Source of the DNA: Planctomycetota bacterium
GTDB lineage: Bacteria > Planctomycetota > Phycisphaerae > UBA1845 > CAIVHJ01
Assembly (NCBI GenBank): GCA_022573485.1
Contig: JACZTW010000192.1
Span: 1 to 7,750, forward strand
Reading direction: 5' to 3'
Length of the DNA: 7,750 nucleotides
Part shown: in pieces, positions 1 to 6,842 of the stretch
How the letters are laid out: every line of letters starts with the position of its first letter
Position numbering within the stretch: the first letter of the stretch is position 1
Program-made: the position numbers and the translations under genes
The notes under the pieces: generated by a model
Database searches by the model: none
Told to the model about the DNA's origin: nothing
The model's input: only the letters and a program-made list of their open reading frames with translations

Positions 1-546
1 GGGCAGGCGCACGAACGTCGCATCGCGGACCGCGTCCACGAACTTGGCCGTGCGGATCAAATCGCGTGACATTTCGTCGAGCAGGGCGTTCACTTCAGGG
101 CGGGCCAGCCACTCCGGCGAGATCAGCCCGACCTTATTGAAACGGGTCAGCCGATCCGCCGGGATCGCCGGGTCGTTGGCCAGCCGTTGGGCGATGCGTT
201 TCCGCATGTCCTTGTGCTTGACGTAAATGATTTCGGCTCTGTCGTAAGCATCGGGCCGGAACATCATGTCCAGATAAGTGAACTCGCTGGGTTGGCCGTT
301 GATCAGTCTGGGGCCGGTCACGAATTTCGTCATGGTGCGGGCGTAGGAATCGAAGGACTTGAGCCGCCCGTTGTGTTGCACCGCGATGCTGGAGAGCGCC
401 GAGAGATCCACGGCCAGCGAAAAATCCGACTGAATCACATCGTCGGATCGGCCGGATGACATCCACACGATGGCCAGGAGCAAGGCGCCCCCTGCAACGG
501 CTCCGACAGTGCCTCTTGATGCTGCTGCGAGTCGTCTATTCTTCAT
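1..546 (-). CDS. ccsA: CcsA/ResC-type cytochrome c biogenesis protein, N-terminal part (cut by window edge)
   Basis: The frame opens with ATG at 546-544 and stays open for 182 codons to the left edge, so only the N-terminus is seen. Residues about 13-31 form one membrane segment after a basic start (MKNRRLAAASR). A soluble, presumably periplasmic, head follows, with VQHNGRLKSFDSYAR at residues 56-70. From family knowledge, a V-Q-x-x-G-R-x-K-x-x-D-[ST]-x-A-R stretch is typical of the head found on large CcsA proteins that sit beside ResB. The multi-helix core with the tryptophan-rich WWD heme-handling segment should lie beyond the window. The ResB stop codon is only 5 nt upstream, which fits a two-subunit system II heme lyase that moves heme outward and attaches it to CXXCH apocytochromes. 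No strong Shine-Dalgarno is visible (only AGAAAG), so coupling to ResB translation is likely. The assignment rests on the head motif and the ResB neighbour, since the catalytic core is not visible. Confidence 0.72.
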   Translation of the reverse strand, partial: MKNRRLAAASRGTVGAVAGGALLLAIVWMSSGRSDDVIQSDFSLAVDLSALSSIAVQHNGRLKSFDSYARTMTKFVTGPRLINGQPSEFTYLDMMFRPDAYDRAEIIYVKHKDMRKRIAQRLANDPAIPADRLTRFNKVGLISPEWLARPEVNALLDEMSRDLIRTAKFVDAVRDATFVRLP

Positions 547-551
547 GGCGG

Positions 552-2954
552 TCACTTTCTGCTGAGTTTTCCCGCACCGACCGGTTGTGGCTCTGGCGCG
601 TTTTCACTTCCTGTCTGCGGGGCGGCCTGGTCTGCCGCCTCCTGACCCTGCTTGACTTGCGCATACGTTTCCAATAGCCGCCGACGGATGATGGTCGGTT
701 TGACGTAGAACGCGAATAGCATGCCCGCGACTGCGATACACACGCCCGTAAGCTGAATATAGACTCCGTTGCGGTTGCCGACCCCGACGCCGGTGTAGTT
801 CAGGCCGCCATAGCCGCGACGGGGCGCGTCCCAGGTCGATTGGAAGAACCACCACCCGTCCCGCTGGGCGGGCTCGTTCAAGCTCATGCTCATAGGCTCG
901 GACCATTCTCCAGCCGCGTCTGCGAAGCGCAATTGGCTGATGTAGTTTCGGATGTTGCTGTTGGTTCCGATCAGGCCGCCCTGGTGTGTGAGCAGTGTGA
1001 AATCATCCAGCGTGACGGGTGCCGGGAAGGCATGGCGTCCGCGCGAAAACATCAGCTCGATGTGCCGTCCGTCGGGCAGGTGGAGATCGCGTGGTGCGTA
1101 CATGCGGCGCCCTGGCATGTCGAACTGCTGGTCCGGAAACGCCCACTGGTTGTACGGCAGCCACAGGCTGCGGGTCCAATCGGCTGCCGACAGTGTCACG
1201 CGGATCATCGAATTCAGACGCATCCTCATGGCGCTCCCGTCGCGCCTCTGTCGCGGAACGATTCGGGGCAGAGAGACCGGGCGACCGTTGCGGTAGAAAT
1301 GCGTGACCCGGAGCGTCATGCCGGCCGCCAAGGTCACGTTTTCGCCCACCGCCGCAGTGTGCCGTTGGATCCGGCCGGTGCCGGGGTTAGCCAGGATCGT
1401 CAGGCCCATCGGCTCCGGACCGGCGACGACGGTAATGGGTGGCGGCGGGGGCTGATACGTCATAACGATGCGCGTGTCCGATTCCAGCGGCTCATGGCCT
1501 GCGTCCGAACCCTCTGCGGACATGTCGCGCGTCGAGCGCGGATCGTCGGCCACCATGCGCGTGAACGTGTTTTCCGGCGTACGCACATCCACGATCGCCA
1601 GCGACAGAATTCGCCCGTCGCCGACGGGGAAATTGTCGATCTTGTTGCGTACGCGGTATTCGTAGGCGCTGCCCTCGATTTTTCGGAAGGGCGCCTGCGC
1701 GCCGATGGTTGTTGGATCGTCGAGAGGGACGTCCAGAGAAATGTCATTCTCCGGCACAGTGATCGTCAGGGTCGGTCGAATTGAATTGACCAGTTCTTCG
1801 AGTTGCTCCGGCGATTCCAGCCAGCGGAACTCGATGTTCCCATTCTGCGCTTTGCCGGCCCGCTCGTCGAAGGCGGCCAACTCGAAATCGGCGTGTTGTT
1901 CCGCTGAATGAACAGAGAGTCCAACGATCGGATAGAGTTCCGCACCGCCGTCGGCCCAGCGCATTTGTTCCACGGCGTACGGCAAGTAGCCATCGACGCG
2001 GAAATCAATATCGCCGTAGGCGCTGCTCTTGTCCGCCGGGGGGATCGGCAGGTCGATTGGATCGGGCGCGTACGCTTCGGCTTTGGAGTGCCACACTTGA
2101 TCCACTGACGAAAACCGCTCGTGGTAGCGCGGCAGGCCCTCGATGCGGCGCTCGGCCCACTGCTTCGATCCCTGCGGTCGAAGATACAACGCCGATGTGC
2201 CTTCCACGAAGAAGTGGGTCTGGGACGCATAGTCGAGCGACATTTTGAGCGACTCGTCTACCAGCTTCTTGCCGGTCACTTTTACCGCGCGGCCTTGGCC
2301 GGGGATGATGTCTTCTGTGTATTGAGGATACCCCGCGAGGAGTTGTCGGATGAATTGCTTTTTCTGCGGCGCAGTGACCATGACCGAGACACTGTAGGCC
2401 TTGGCGCCTTTATCCTCGCCGGACAGGATCGGCCAGTCCGGTTGGATGCTGGCGATCTCGAATTCATACTCGCCCGCCAGACCGGCCACCGTGGCTCGAT
2501 TTTCAGGCCGGGCAAGCATGGTGAGCGGCCGCTTGGCGCCGGGCACCTCGATGACTACGTTGCGACGGAAAACCGGTATGTCACCCTCAACCTTGGTCCC
2601 GAAATAGTACACCGAACCGACAATGAGCGTCACGATGCCGGTGTGGATCATCCACACGCCCGCGTTGACCAACCGCAATGGGATCCTGCGGATCGTCGTT
2701 GTAATGAGGGTGGCGGCCAGCAGCCCGATCAACAAGTCAAAAGGCCACCAATGGAACCACTCGAACTCGGTCATCTCCAGGAGCCGATGCTGCCGAAACG
2801 GCGGATAGGCACTGCCGATTGAGCTGTACACGAAGATCAACACGATCCAGGTGATGCCGAGCCAGACGTTGCTGAACAGGTCCAGCAGCAGAGCGAGCGG
2901 TCCTCGCTTGTGCGTGTGGGACGGGAGATAACTTGCCTGTATGCTGGAGTTCAT
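552..2954 (-). CDS. resB: ResB/Ccs1-family cytochrome c biogenesis protein
   Basis: This is an 800-residue membrane protein with the ResB layout: three N-terminal membrane segments (about residues 26-48, 71-88 and 96-118), a very large periplasmic region (about 119-730), and a final membrane segment (about 733-752) followed by a 44-residue Q/A/P-rich cytoplasmic tail. His104 lies in the third segment (WMIHTG), a likely heme-ligand position given that ResB proteins use membrane histidines. Just before the last segment lies WWFFQSTWDAPRRGY and then TGVGVGNRNG, which resembles the ResB C-terminal signature. With CcsA it would deliver reduced heme to apocytochromes on the outer face of the cytoplasmic membrane. 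It is longer than classical ResB (roughly 450-550 residues); the excess is in the periplasmic region, which includes a five-proline run near residue 500. The start is ATG at 2954, with a weak AAGG 10 nt upstream. It follows the NHL lipoprotein gene after 63 nt and is followed by CcsA after 5 nt. Confidence 0.88.
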   Translation of the reverse strand: MNSSIQASYLPSHTHKRGPLALLLDLFSNVWLGITWIVLIFVYSSIGSAYPPFRQHRLLEMTEFEWFHWWPFDLLIGLLAATLITTTIRRIPLRLVNAGVWMIHTGIVTLIVGSVYYFGTKVEGDIPVFRRNVVIEVPGAKRPLTMLARPENRATVAGLAGEYEFEIASIQPDWPILSGEDKGAKAYSVSVMVTAPQKKQFIRQLLAGYPQYTEDIIPGQGRAVKVTGKKLVDESLKMSLDYASQTHFFVEGTSALYLRPQGSKQWAERRIEGLPRYHERFSSVDQVWHSKAEAYAPDPIDLPIPPADKSSAYGDIDFRVDGYLPYAVEQMRWADGGAELYPIVGLSVHSAEQHADFELAAFDERAGKAQNGNIEFRWLESPEQLEELVNSIRPTLTITVPENDISLDVPLDDPTTIGAQAPFRKIEGSAYEYRVRNKIDNFPVGDGRILSLAIVDVRTPENTFTRMVADDPRSTRDMSAEGSDAGHEPLESDTRIVMTYQPPPPPITVVAGPEPMGLTILANPGTGRIQRHTAAVGENVTLAAGMTLRVTHFYRNGRPVSLPRIVPRQRRDGSAMRMRLNSMIRVTLSAADWTRSLWLPYNQWAFPDQQFDMPGRRMYAPRDLHLPDGRHIELMFSRGRHAFPAPVTLDDFTLLTHQGGLIGTNSNIRNYISQLRFADAAGEWSEPMSMSLNEPAQRDGWWFFQSTWDAPRRGYGGLNYTGVGVGNRNGVYIQLTGVCIAVAGMLFAFYVKPTIIRRRLLETYAQVKQGQEAADQAAPQTGSENAPEPQPVGAGKLSRK

Positions 2955-3017
2955 TGTATGTGTGCCTTGGCCCCTGTCGATTGCGCGAAATGCCGCATGG
3001 CGTGCGGAAGTTCAGGA

Positions 3018-4220
3018 CTATGACGGCTCCGCGGTCCCGACCGCAAACAGCGCCAGTCTCTTTTGGCCCGTGGTATTGGATACCCATACATAATAGCACG
3101 CCTTGAACCCATCGGGTACGAGATCGAGCAACTTTTCCGGAAGTAGCGTAGCAATTGCCATGCCGTTGGGCAATGGCGTGCCGCCGGGCTCGTCGCGGGG
3201 GCCTCCGATAACCATGAGCACACGCCCATCGGGATCGAACAAATGGATACACCCGAATTGGGCATCGGCTACGAATGAAATGCCGTCCGGCCCAACGGCG
3301 ATGTCCTTCGGCGTGCCCAAACTGCCGTAGCGATTGCCCGGTGAACCGAATGCACGGGTGAAGTGGCCTGAGCTATCGAAGACCTGCACGCGCGCGTTCA
3401 TCATGTCCGCCACGTAGGTCTGCCCGGTCGCGTCCACGGAGATGCCCGAAGGGTAATATATTCTTTCCGTGCTGCTGCCACGTCCGCCCATAGAGCGGAG
3501 CAATCGGCCGCTCTGCGTCGAATATACATCGACGGAATGGTTGGCCATGTCCGCGACGTACAGCGCGCCACCGGTCACGGCGACCGCGACGGGCCGATAG
3601 CTTGTAGTCTTTGGGTGCCGAAATCGTCTGATCTCGCTGCCCGACTGCTCGAAGGCGACCACTTCGCCTCGGATCGTGTCTGCTACGAAGATCGTGCCGT
3701 GTTCGTCCGCCGCAACGGCTACGGGTTTCTTCAATTCGCCGTCGGCCCCGATCCGCCGGGTTGCACCGCTGGCCAGATTCCAGACGTGCACATAATTGAC
3801 GTTCGTGTCACAAATGTAGAGCGTCTCGCCGCGCCAAGCGAGCCCCATCGGCGTCCCCACCAGCGGGCCCGCCGCGGCACCTCGAAAGAGACTCACCCAA
3901 CTCTCTTGTGGCGGCACAAGTTCGTGCAGACTGTTGAAGGAGACCAAGTGTACCACACGCGGGGGATCAGGAGGAGAAGGAAAGTAGACCCACTGGGGCG
4001 CCGTGCGACCGGCAGTGCAGCCGAGCAGGATCAAAGAGAAAAGAGAAAAGAGAAAAGAGAAAAGCGTCGCTCGACGAGTTGGCCTGCTTTTGAATCCGGC
4101 GACTATGCCACAGGTAGCTCCTCTTTCACCAATTCTGCCGAGCCGACAGCATATTCGGATCGGGTCTTCCCGGAGAAAGGCCCATTTTTCTCTTTTCTCT
4201 TTTCTCTTTTCTCTTTTCAC
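3018..4220 (-). CDS. NHL-repeat beta-propeller lipoprotein
   Basis: The gene encodes 400 residues from GTG at 4220, the only canonical start in frame before the mature part. Residues 50-68 read R, A, T, then LFSFLFSLFSLILLGC: a basic stretch, a hydrophobic core and a lipobox with Cys68, so a lipidated envelope protein is predicted. A Pro-rich linker (PSPPDPPR, 81-88) precedes about six NHL-type blades from residue 122 to 400, recognisable by repeated P-x-[GA]-[IV]-A-[VA] and [YF]-[VI]-[AC]-D strands. The function is unknown; such propellers usually bind proteins or ligands, and the position between cytochromes and maturation genes suggests a partner of the cytochromes. It shares the FRG element and blade pattern with the NHL protein at 6839-7750. 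The oddity is its leader: 67 residues before the lipid cysteine, against the usual 15-30, with a charged run KREKRKEKREK at the start. Both that run and the hydrophobic core are encoded by the same heptad repeat in opposite orientations. Confidence 0.82.
   Translation of the reverse strand: MKREKRKEKREKWAFLREDPIRICCRLGRIGERGATCGIVAGFKSRPTRRATLFSFLFSLFSLILLGCTAGRTAPQWVYFPSPPDPPRVVHLVSFNSLHELVPPQESWVSLFRGAAAGPLVGTPMGLAWRGETLYICDTNVNYVHVWNLASGATRRIGADGELKKPVAVAADEHGTIFVADTIRGEVVAFEQSGSEIRRFRHPKTTSYRPVAVAVTGGALYVADMANHSVDVYSTQSGRLLRSMGGRGSSTERIYYPSGISVDATGQTYVADMMNARVQVFDSSGHFTRAFGSPGNRYGSLGTPKDIAVGPDGISFVADAQFGCIHLFDPDGRVLMVIGGPRDEPGGTPLPNGMAIATLLPEKLLDLVPDGFKACYYVWVSNTTGQKRLALFAVGTAEPS
4033..4066. 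repeat. Heptanucleotide tandem repeat, unit AAAAGAG (left tract)
   Basis: AAAGAG is followed by three exact AAAAGAG units (4039-4059) and a final variant AAAAGCG (4060-4066), all in strict 7-bp phase. On the coding (minus) strand it reads TTTTCTC and encodes the Leu/Phe/Ser core of the signal peptide of the NHL lipoprotein (LFSFLFSLFSL). The same unit, with the same closing AAAAGCG variant, recurs at 6772-6799 in the signal peptide of the multiheme cytochrome. Confidence 0.95.
4186..4220. repeat. Heptanucleotide tandem repeat, unit TTTTCTC (right tract, inverted)
   Basis: There are four exact TTTTCTC units (4186-4213) and one variant TTTTCAC (4214-4220). The variant supplies the GTG start codon of the NHL lipoprotein gene on the minus strand. 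Read from that start the tract gives the basic and acidic run KREKRKEKREK. It lies in the opposite orientation to the tract at 4033-4066, with a 31-bp perfect inverted match (4033-4063 against 4186-4216) and a 122-bp spacer. Confidence 0.95.
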
Positions 4221-4224
4221 TTTG

Positions 4225-5022
4225 CTATTTCTTGTGGCATGTCAGACAGAGCGCGCTGCGGCGGTTGCTTTTGACGAGCATGTAACGCTGGCCCGATTGG
4301 TTGTGCGGATCGTGGCATGAAGTGCATTCAATCTTGCCGTCGGGCAGCAGCACCTTGCCTTCGGAGAGGATGGCGCTCATTGGCCTGAAGTCTTTGTCAA
4401 AAGAGGGATACGCGACGCCCACGGGATGGTTGGTGCGGCCGTGGCCCGTTGTCAAGATCGTCGGGTGCCTCTTGTTGGCTGCGGACGGCGGAGCGAGCCC
4501 GCCGAACATGTCTTTGGCCATTGTACCGTCGTGGCAGCGCATGCAAATCATTGTGCCGTTGCCGGGCAGCGCCCGCCGGCCATCGCGATCCTGCACGGCG
4601 TCGCCGAACGTACGATTGAAATCGGCGGACGGATTCCACAGCGGGGCTTGGGTGGGGAAGTCCTCGCGCTCCTCGGCGTGGCAGGCGATGCACGAGTCGC
4701 CGCCGGTCCACTCTTCGCTGCTGAAGTCGTGCTTGGAGCCCTTCAAGCCGCCCCTCGGCTGGGATTCGGTCGCCACTGCCGCGAGGGGGATCAGTGCGAG
4801 AACAGCCCACAGCACGGTGCGCCATTGAAAATTGGTACCCACATCAAGAGCCGCGTGCTTCAGCTCGCGCGGACGTTCCAAGGGTGAGAACGTTCTGCTC
4901 TGTGATCGTCCGCGCAAGCTGAAGCTTGCGGCTCGAGAGAAACGGACGGAATCAGCATGCCTTTGCTTCAGAGGTGACGGAGCGCTGGGTTGTATATCTC
5001 TTACTCGCCCTCGTTTGGTCAT
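4225..5022 (-). CDS. Exported tetraheme cytochrome c (doubled CXXCH type)
   Basis: From ATG 5022 the product has 265 residues with four heme sites: CIACH (111-115), CMRCH (160-164), CTSCH followed by DPHN (233-237), and CLTCH (259-263) at the very C-terminus. A Sec signal segment (TVLWAVLALIPLAAVA, about 69-84) shows export. SKHDFS, APLWNP, CHDGTMA, HPVG and CHDPHN occur in the same order as in the first four hemes of the neighbouring multiheme cytochrome, so the two are paralogous. It is probably a periplasmic or cell-surface electron carrier. Start choice: ATG 5022 has GGAGA about 9 nt upstream and lies 5 nt after the previous stop, matching the other junctions here, but it puts about 68 residues before the signal core, part of them encoded by a palindromic element. 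GTG 4842 would give 205 residues with a compact signal peptide but no visible ribosome binding site. The open frame continues upstream to 5289 inside the previous gene, but that part is a shadow. Confidence 0.88.
   Translation of the reverse strand: MTKRGRVRDIQPSAPSPLKQRHADSVRFSRAASFSLRGRSQSRTFSPLERPRELKHAALDVGTNFQWRTVLWAVLALIPLAAVATESQPRGGLKGSKHDFSSEEWTGGDSCIACHAEEREDFPTQAPLWNPSADFNRTFGDAVQDRDGRRALPGNGTMICMRCHDGTMAKDMFGGLAPPSAANKRHPTILTTGHGRTNHPVGVAYPSFDKDFRPMSAILSEGKVLLPDGKIECTSCHDPHNQSGQRYMLVKSNRRSALCLTCHKK
4848..4934. repeat. 87-bp imperfect palindrome (REP/MITE-like element)
   Basis: Arms 4848-4875 and 4907-4934 are 28 bp each and match as an inverted repeat with three mismatches. The arms contain the near-palindromic segment GCTTCAGCT, and the 31-bp loop contains the perfect palindrome AGAACGTTCT (4887-4896). 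The element lies between the two cytochrome genes, ending 5 nt before the alternative GTG start at 4842 in the coding direction. It is in frame with ATG 5022 and would encode part of the tetraheme leader. The form resembles paired REP sequences or a small non-autonomous mobile element. No target duplication is evident, and no second copy is in the window. Confidence 0.75.
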
Positions 5023-5027
5023 GTGGC

Positions 5028-6842
5028 TTATCTCCGAGAGCGCCGTCCTGCGCTCGATTGGCTTCGGGCGCCGAGTCCGCCCTGATACGGAAACTGGATA
5101 TGGGTCACGCTGTGGCACGTCAACGTACAGTTTCCGGCGAAGCGCCCGGTGTCGATGTACTCCAAACGCGATCCCGCGGGCGTGGCAGCGCGGCTCACGA
5201 CCGATAGATCGAAGTTGATCAAGCTGCCGTGGTTGGTGCTGTTGCCTTGTCCTCGATACACACCGTGGGCGTCGTGGCACACGCTGCACGGCGTGCGCAG
5301 ATCAACAATGTGGCGGCGGTGGAGGGAGAAACTGTCGTTGCCGAGGATGCTTTCGCGGCTGTGGCAACCATAGCACAGTGCGTAGGCCCGGGCGCTTTCC
5401 GACGTGAAATCGTCGCGATCGTAGTTGCGCACGAGCAGGGGCTCGAACAGCGAGCCGTGCGGTCCGTTGGCGCCCGTGCCACCGGCGGAGCGGGCGTTGT
5501 CGCTGTTATGGCAATCCGTGCAGGAAATGACGCTGCCGGTGCGCAGCGGTGCGATCAGACTGACCACGTCATTGTTGCGTCGCGGGCCCGCCACCGGATG
5601 AAATGACGGGTTGGATGTTTGAAACTCCAGGCGCGTGTTTGTTTGCGACACTTGCCGGGCCGTCAACAGCCGCGAGCGACTGAGGCTGTCGCCGTGGCAC
5701 TTGAAGCAGATTTCGTACTCAAAATGCGCGTCGTCGATCTGTCGGCCGGTGATGGTCACGCCGGACACGCCAAACGTCGGGCCTGAGACCCGTTGCCCAC
5801 GTGCGCCCTGAACCACGCCGATCGGGTTGGCTCTGGCGGCGTGCGGGTTGTGGCAGTCAACACATTCCACATGCCTCGGCATGGTGAACGGGTCTTCCGC
5901 CGGGTCGTGGCGGCTGTGCGAGAAATCGACGCGGTGGGCCGATCGTTTCTTGATGTCCGCTGCGATGTTGAACGTGCTGATCGAGCCATTGTGGCAGTTC
6001 AGGCAGTTGGATTCCTCGCGGGTGAAACGCAGCAGACGTTCGCGTTGCGGTGCGGAATGGACCTTGTGGCAGATCGTGCAGCCATTGTCGCGGACCGATC
6101 CGTACTTCAGCCGCTCCCTGGGATCAACAGACCGGCCGGTGATGCGTTTGCCGCTCGTGGCGTGTGAACTTGTGTGCCAGCCGGTCATATCGTGGCACGT
6201 GGTGCAAATGGCGGAGTATTGGTCGGTGATGCGCAGGAAGTTGCCGAGTTCGTTGTTGTGTGGATCGTGGCAGGTGGTGCAGTGGACCTCGCCATGCACG
6301 CCGAGCGGCAAATCGCGCGTCACGACCTCCGGGGCGCGCACTTGTCGCTCGACATTGGCCAGCGCCCGGTCATATCGAAATCCGATGGGGTGATCGTCGG
6401 ACAGATCGTTGGTCAAATCGGCTGTGCCGGGTGGGATGGTTCGCGCCGTCATCACGATCGGATGCGTCTGGGGGCGCGACAACACATTGCCGAGCGCCAT
6501 CGAGCCGTCGTGGCAGCTCAGGCACATCTTGGACGGCCCGGAAGGTTGATCGACGCGGGCGTCGAGCGTCGAGCTTTCATAAATGCGGTAATGCGTACGC
6601 GGATTCACTCGATTCCACAGCGGAGACTGCGGCGCAGCGTTGTGCGGCGTATGGCAGAAGATGCAAATCTCCGTTTCATGCACCGCACGGATGGCGCCGG
6701 GGCCTCGGGCGGAGAGATCATGCTTGGAATTGACGACCGACTCGTCGGCCAGGGCCGCCGGTCCGAAAGAAAAAAGAGAAAAGAGAAAAGACAAAAGCGG
6801 CAGAGCCGGCAGCATGTTCAGTTTTCCATTTTCCATTTTCAA
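5028..6842 (-). CDS. Exported dodecaheme-type cytochrome c (11 CXXCH + 1 CX3CH)
   Basis: The product has up to 604 residues. Heme motifs begin at Cys60, 107, 188, 213, 255, 280, 327, 379, 441, 490 and 519 (all CXXCH), plus a CX3CH at 572-577 (CTLTCH). Many are in the doubled form, with CxxCH-x-x-H pairs such as CHTPH, CHDPH, CHNPH and CHDAH that supply extra histidine ligands. The signal peptide ends at about PAALA|DES (residue 32) and its core, LLSFLFSLFSF, is encoded by a heptad repeat. The mature protein is therefore exported, and its size and heme density suit long-range electron transfer in the periplasm or at the cell surface. No catalytic CXXCK or other enzyme signature is seen. Start choices: TTG 6842 has AGAGG 8 nt upstream and overlaps the preceding stop (TTGA); ATG 6836 and ATG 6815 are also in frame. 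All three lie in or beside repeat DNA. The C-terminus is basic (SAGRRSRR). The tetraheme gene follows after 5 nt. Confidence 0.92.
   Translation of the reverse strand: MKMENGKLNMLPALPLLSFLFSLFSFGPAALADESVVNSKHDLSARGPGAIRAVHETEICIFCHTPHNAAPQSPLWNRVNPRTHYRIYESSTLDARVDQPSGPSKMCLSCHDGSMALGNVLSRPQTHPIVMTARTIPPGTADLTNDLSDDHPIGFRYDRALANVERQVRAPEVVTRDLPLGVHGEVHCTTCHDPHNNELGNFLRITDQYSAICTTCHDMTGWHTSSHATSGKRITGRSVDPRERLKYGSVRDNGCTICHKVHSAPQRERLLRFTREESNCLNCHNGSISTFNIAADIKKRSAHRVDFSHSRHDPAEDPFTMPRHVECVDCHNPHAARANPIGVVQGARGQRVSGPTFGVSGVTITGRQIDDAHFEYEICFKCHGDSLSRSRLLTARQVSQTNTRLEFQTSNPSFHPVAGPRRNNDVVSLIAPLRTGSVISCTDCHNSDNARSAGGTGANGPHGSLFEPLLVRNYDRDDFTSESARAYALCYGCHSRESILGNDSFSLHRRHIVDLRTPCSVCHDAHGVYRGQGNSTNHGSLINFDLSVVSRAATPAGSRLEYIDTGRFAGNCTLTCHSVTHIQFPYQGGLGARSQSSAGRRSRR
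5031..5035 (-). promoter_or_regulatory. Ribosome binding site GGAGA for the tetraheme cytochrome start at 5022
   Basis: On the minus strand GGAGA partly overlaps the TAA stop region of the multiheme cytochrome gene, and GGAG lies 9 nt before ATG 5022. It is the best Shine-Dalgarno match at this junction and favours the long form of the tetraheme protein over GTG 4842. Confidence 0.5.
6772..6799. repeat. Heptanucleotide tandem repeat, unit AAAAGAG, in a signal peptide
   Basis: There are two exact AAAAGAG units (6772-6785), then AAAAGAC and AAAAGCG, with a degenerate unit just to the left. On the coding strand it gives Leu-Leu-Ser-Phe-Leu-Phe-Ser-Leu-Phe-Ser-Phe, the hydrophobic core of the multiheme cytochrome signal peptide. 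It is the same family as the tracts at 4033-4066 and 4186-4220. Confidence 0.92.

Noticed and set aside
134..466. Minus-strand open frame of 110 codons
   Set aside because: It is out of frame with the CcsA-like frame starting at 546, which has the membrane segment and the family motif. The 110-codon product is Arg/Gln/His-rich shadow sequence.
840..1784. Plus-strand open frame of 314 codons opposite the ResB gene
   Set aside because: It lies fully inside the convincing ResB frame on the other strand. Its translation is rich in Arg, His and Ala with no domain, which is typical of an antisense shadow in GC-rich DNA.
2121..2822. Plus-strand open frame of 233 codons
   Set aside because: It is antisense to the N-terminal part of ResB, with no recognisable motif and no plausible start signal.
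2993..3007. Small hairpin CCGCA-TGGCG-TGCGG between the NHL lipoprotein and ResB genes as a terminator
   Set aside because: The stem is only 5 bp and there is no T-run on the coding strand after it. The 63-nt gap shows no clear promoter either.
4033..4216. Inverted heptad tracts as the terminal repeats of an insertion sequence
   Set aside because: The 122-bp interior holds no transposase, the arms are low-complexity tandem repeats, and no flanking target duplication is seen.
4033..4220. Heptad repeats as a CRISPR array
   Set aside because: The units are 7 bp and directly adjacent with no spacers, so this is a simple tandem repeat.
3537..4274. Plus-strand open frame of 245 codons, with KEKREK and FSFLFSLFS runs
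   Set aside because: It is antisense to the NHL lipoprotein. The apparent signal-like run is only the heptad repeat, which gives such residues in all frames.
5023..5289. N-terminal extension of the tetraheme cytochrome frame into the multiheme cytochrome gene
   Set aside because: The extra 89 codons overlap the heme-rich C-terminus of the preceding gene and encode arginine-rich sequence without features. ATG 5022 has the ribosome binding site.
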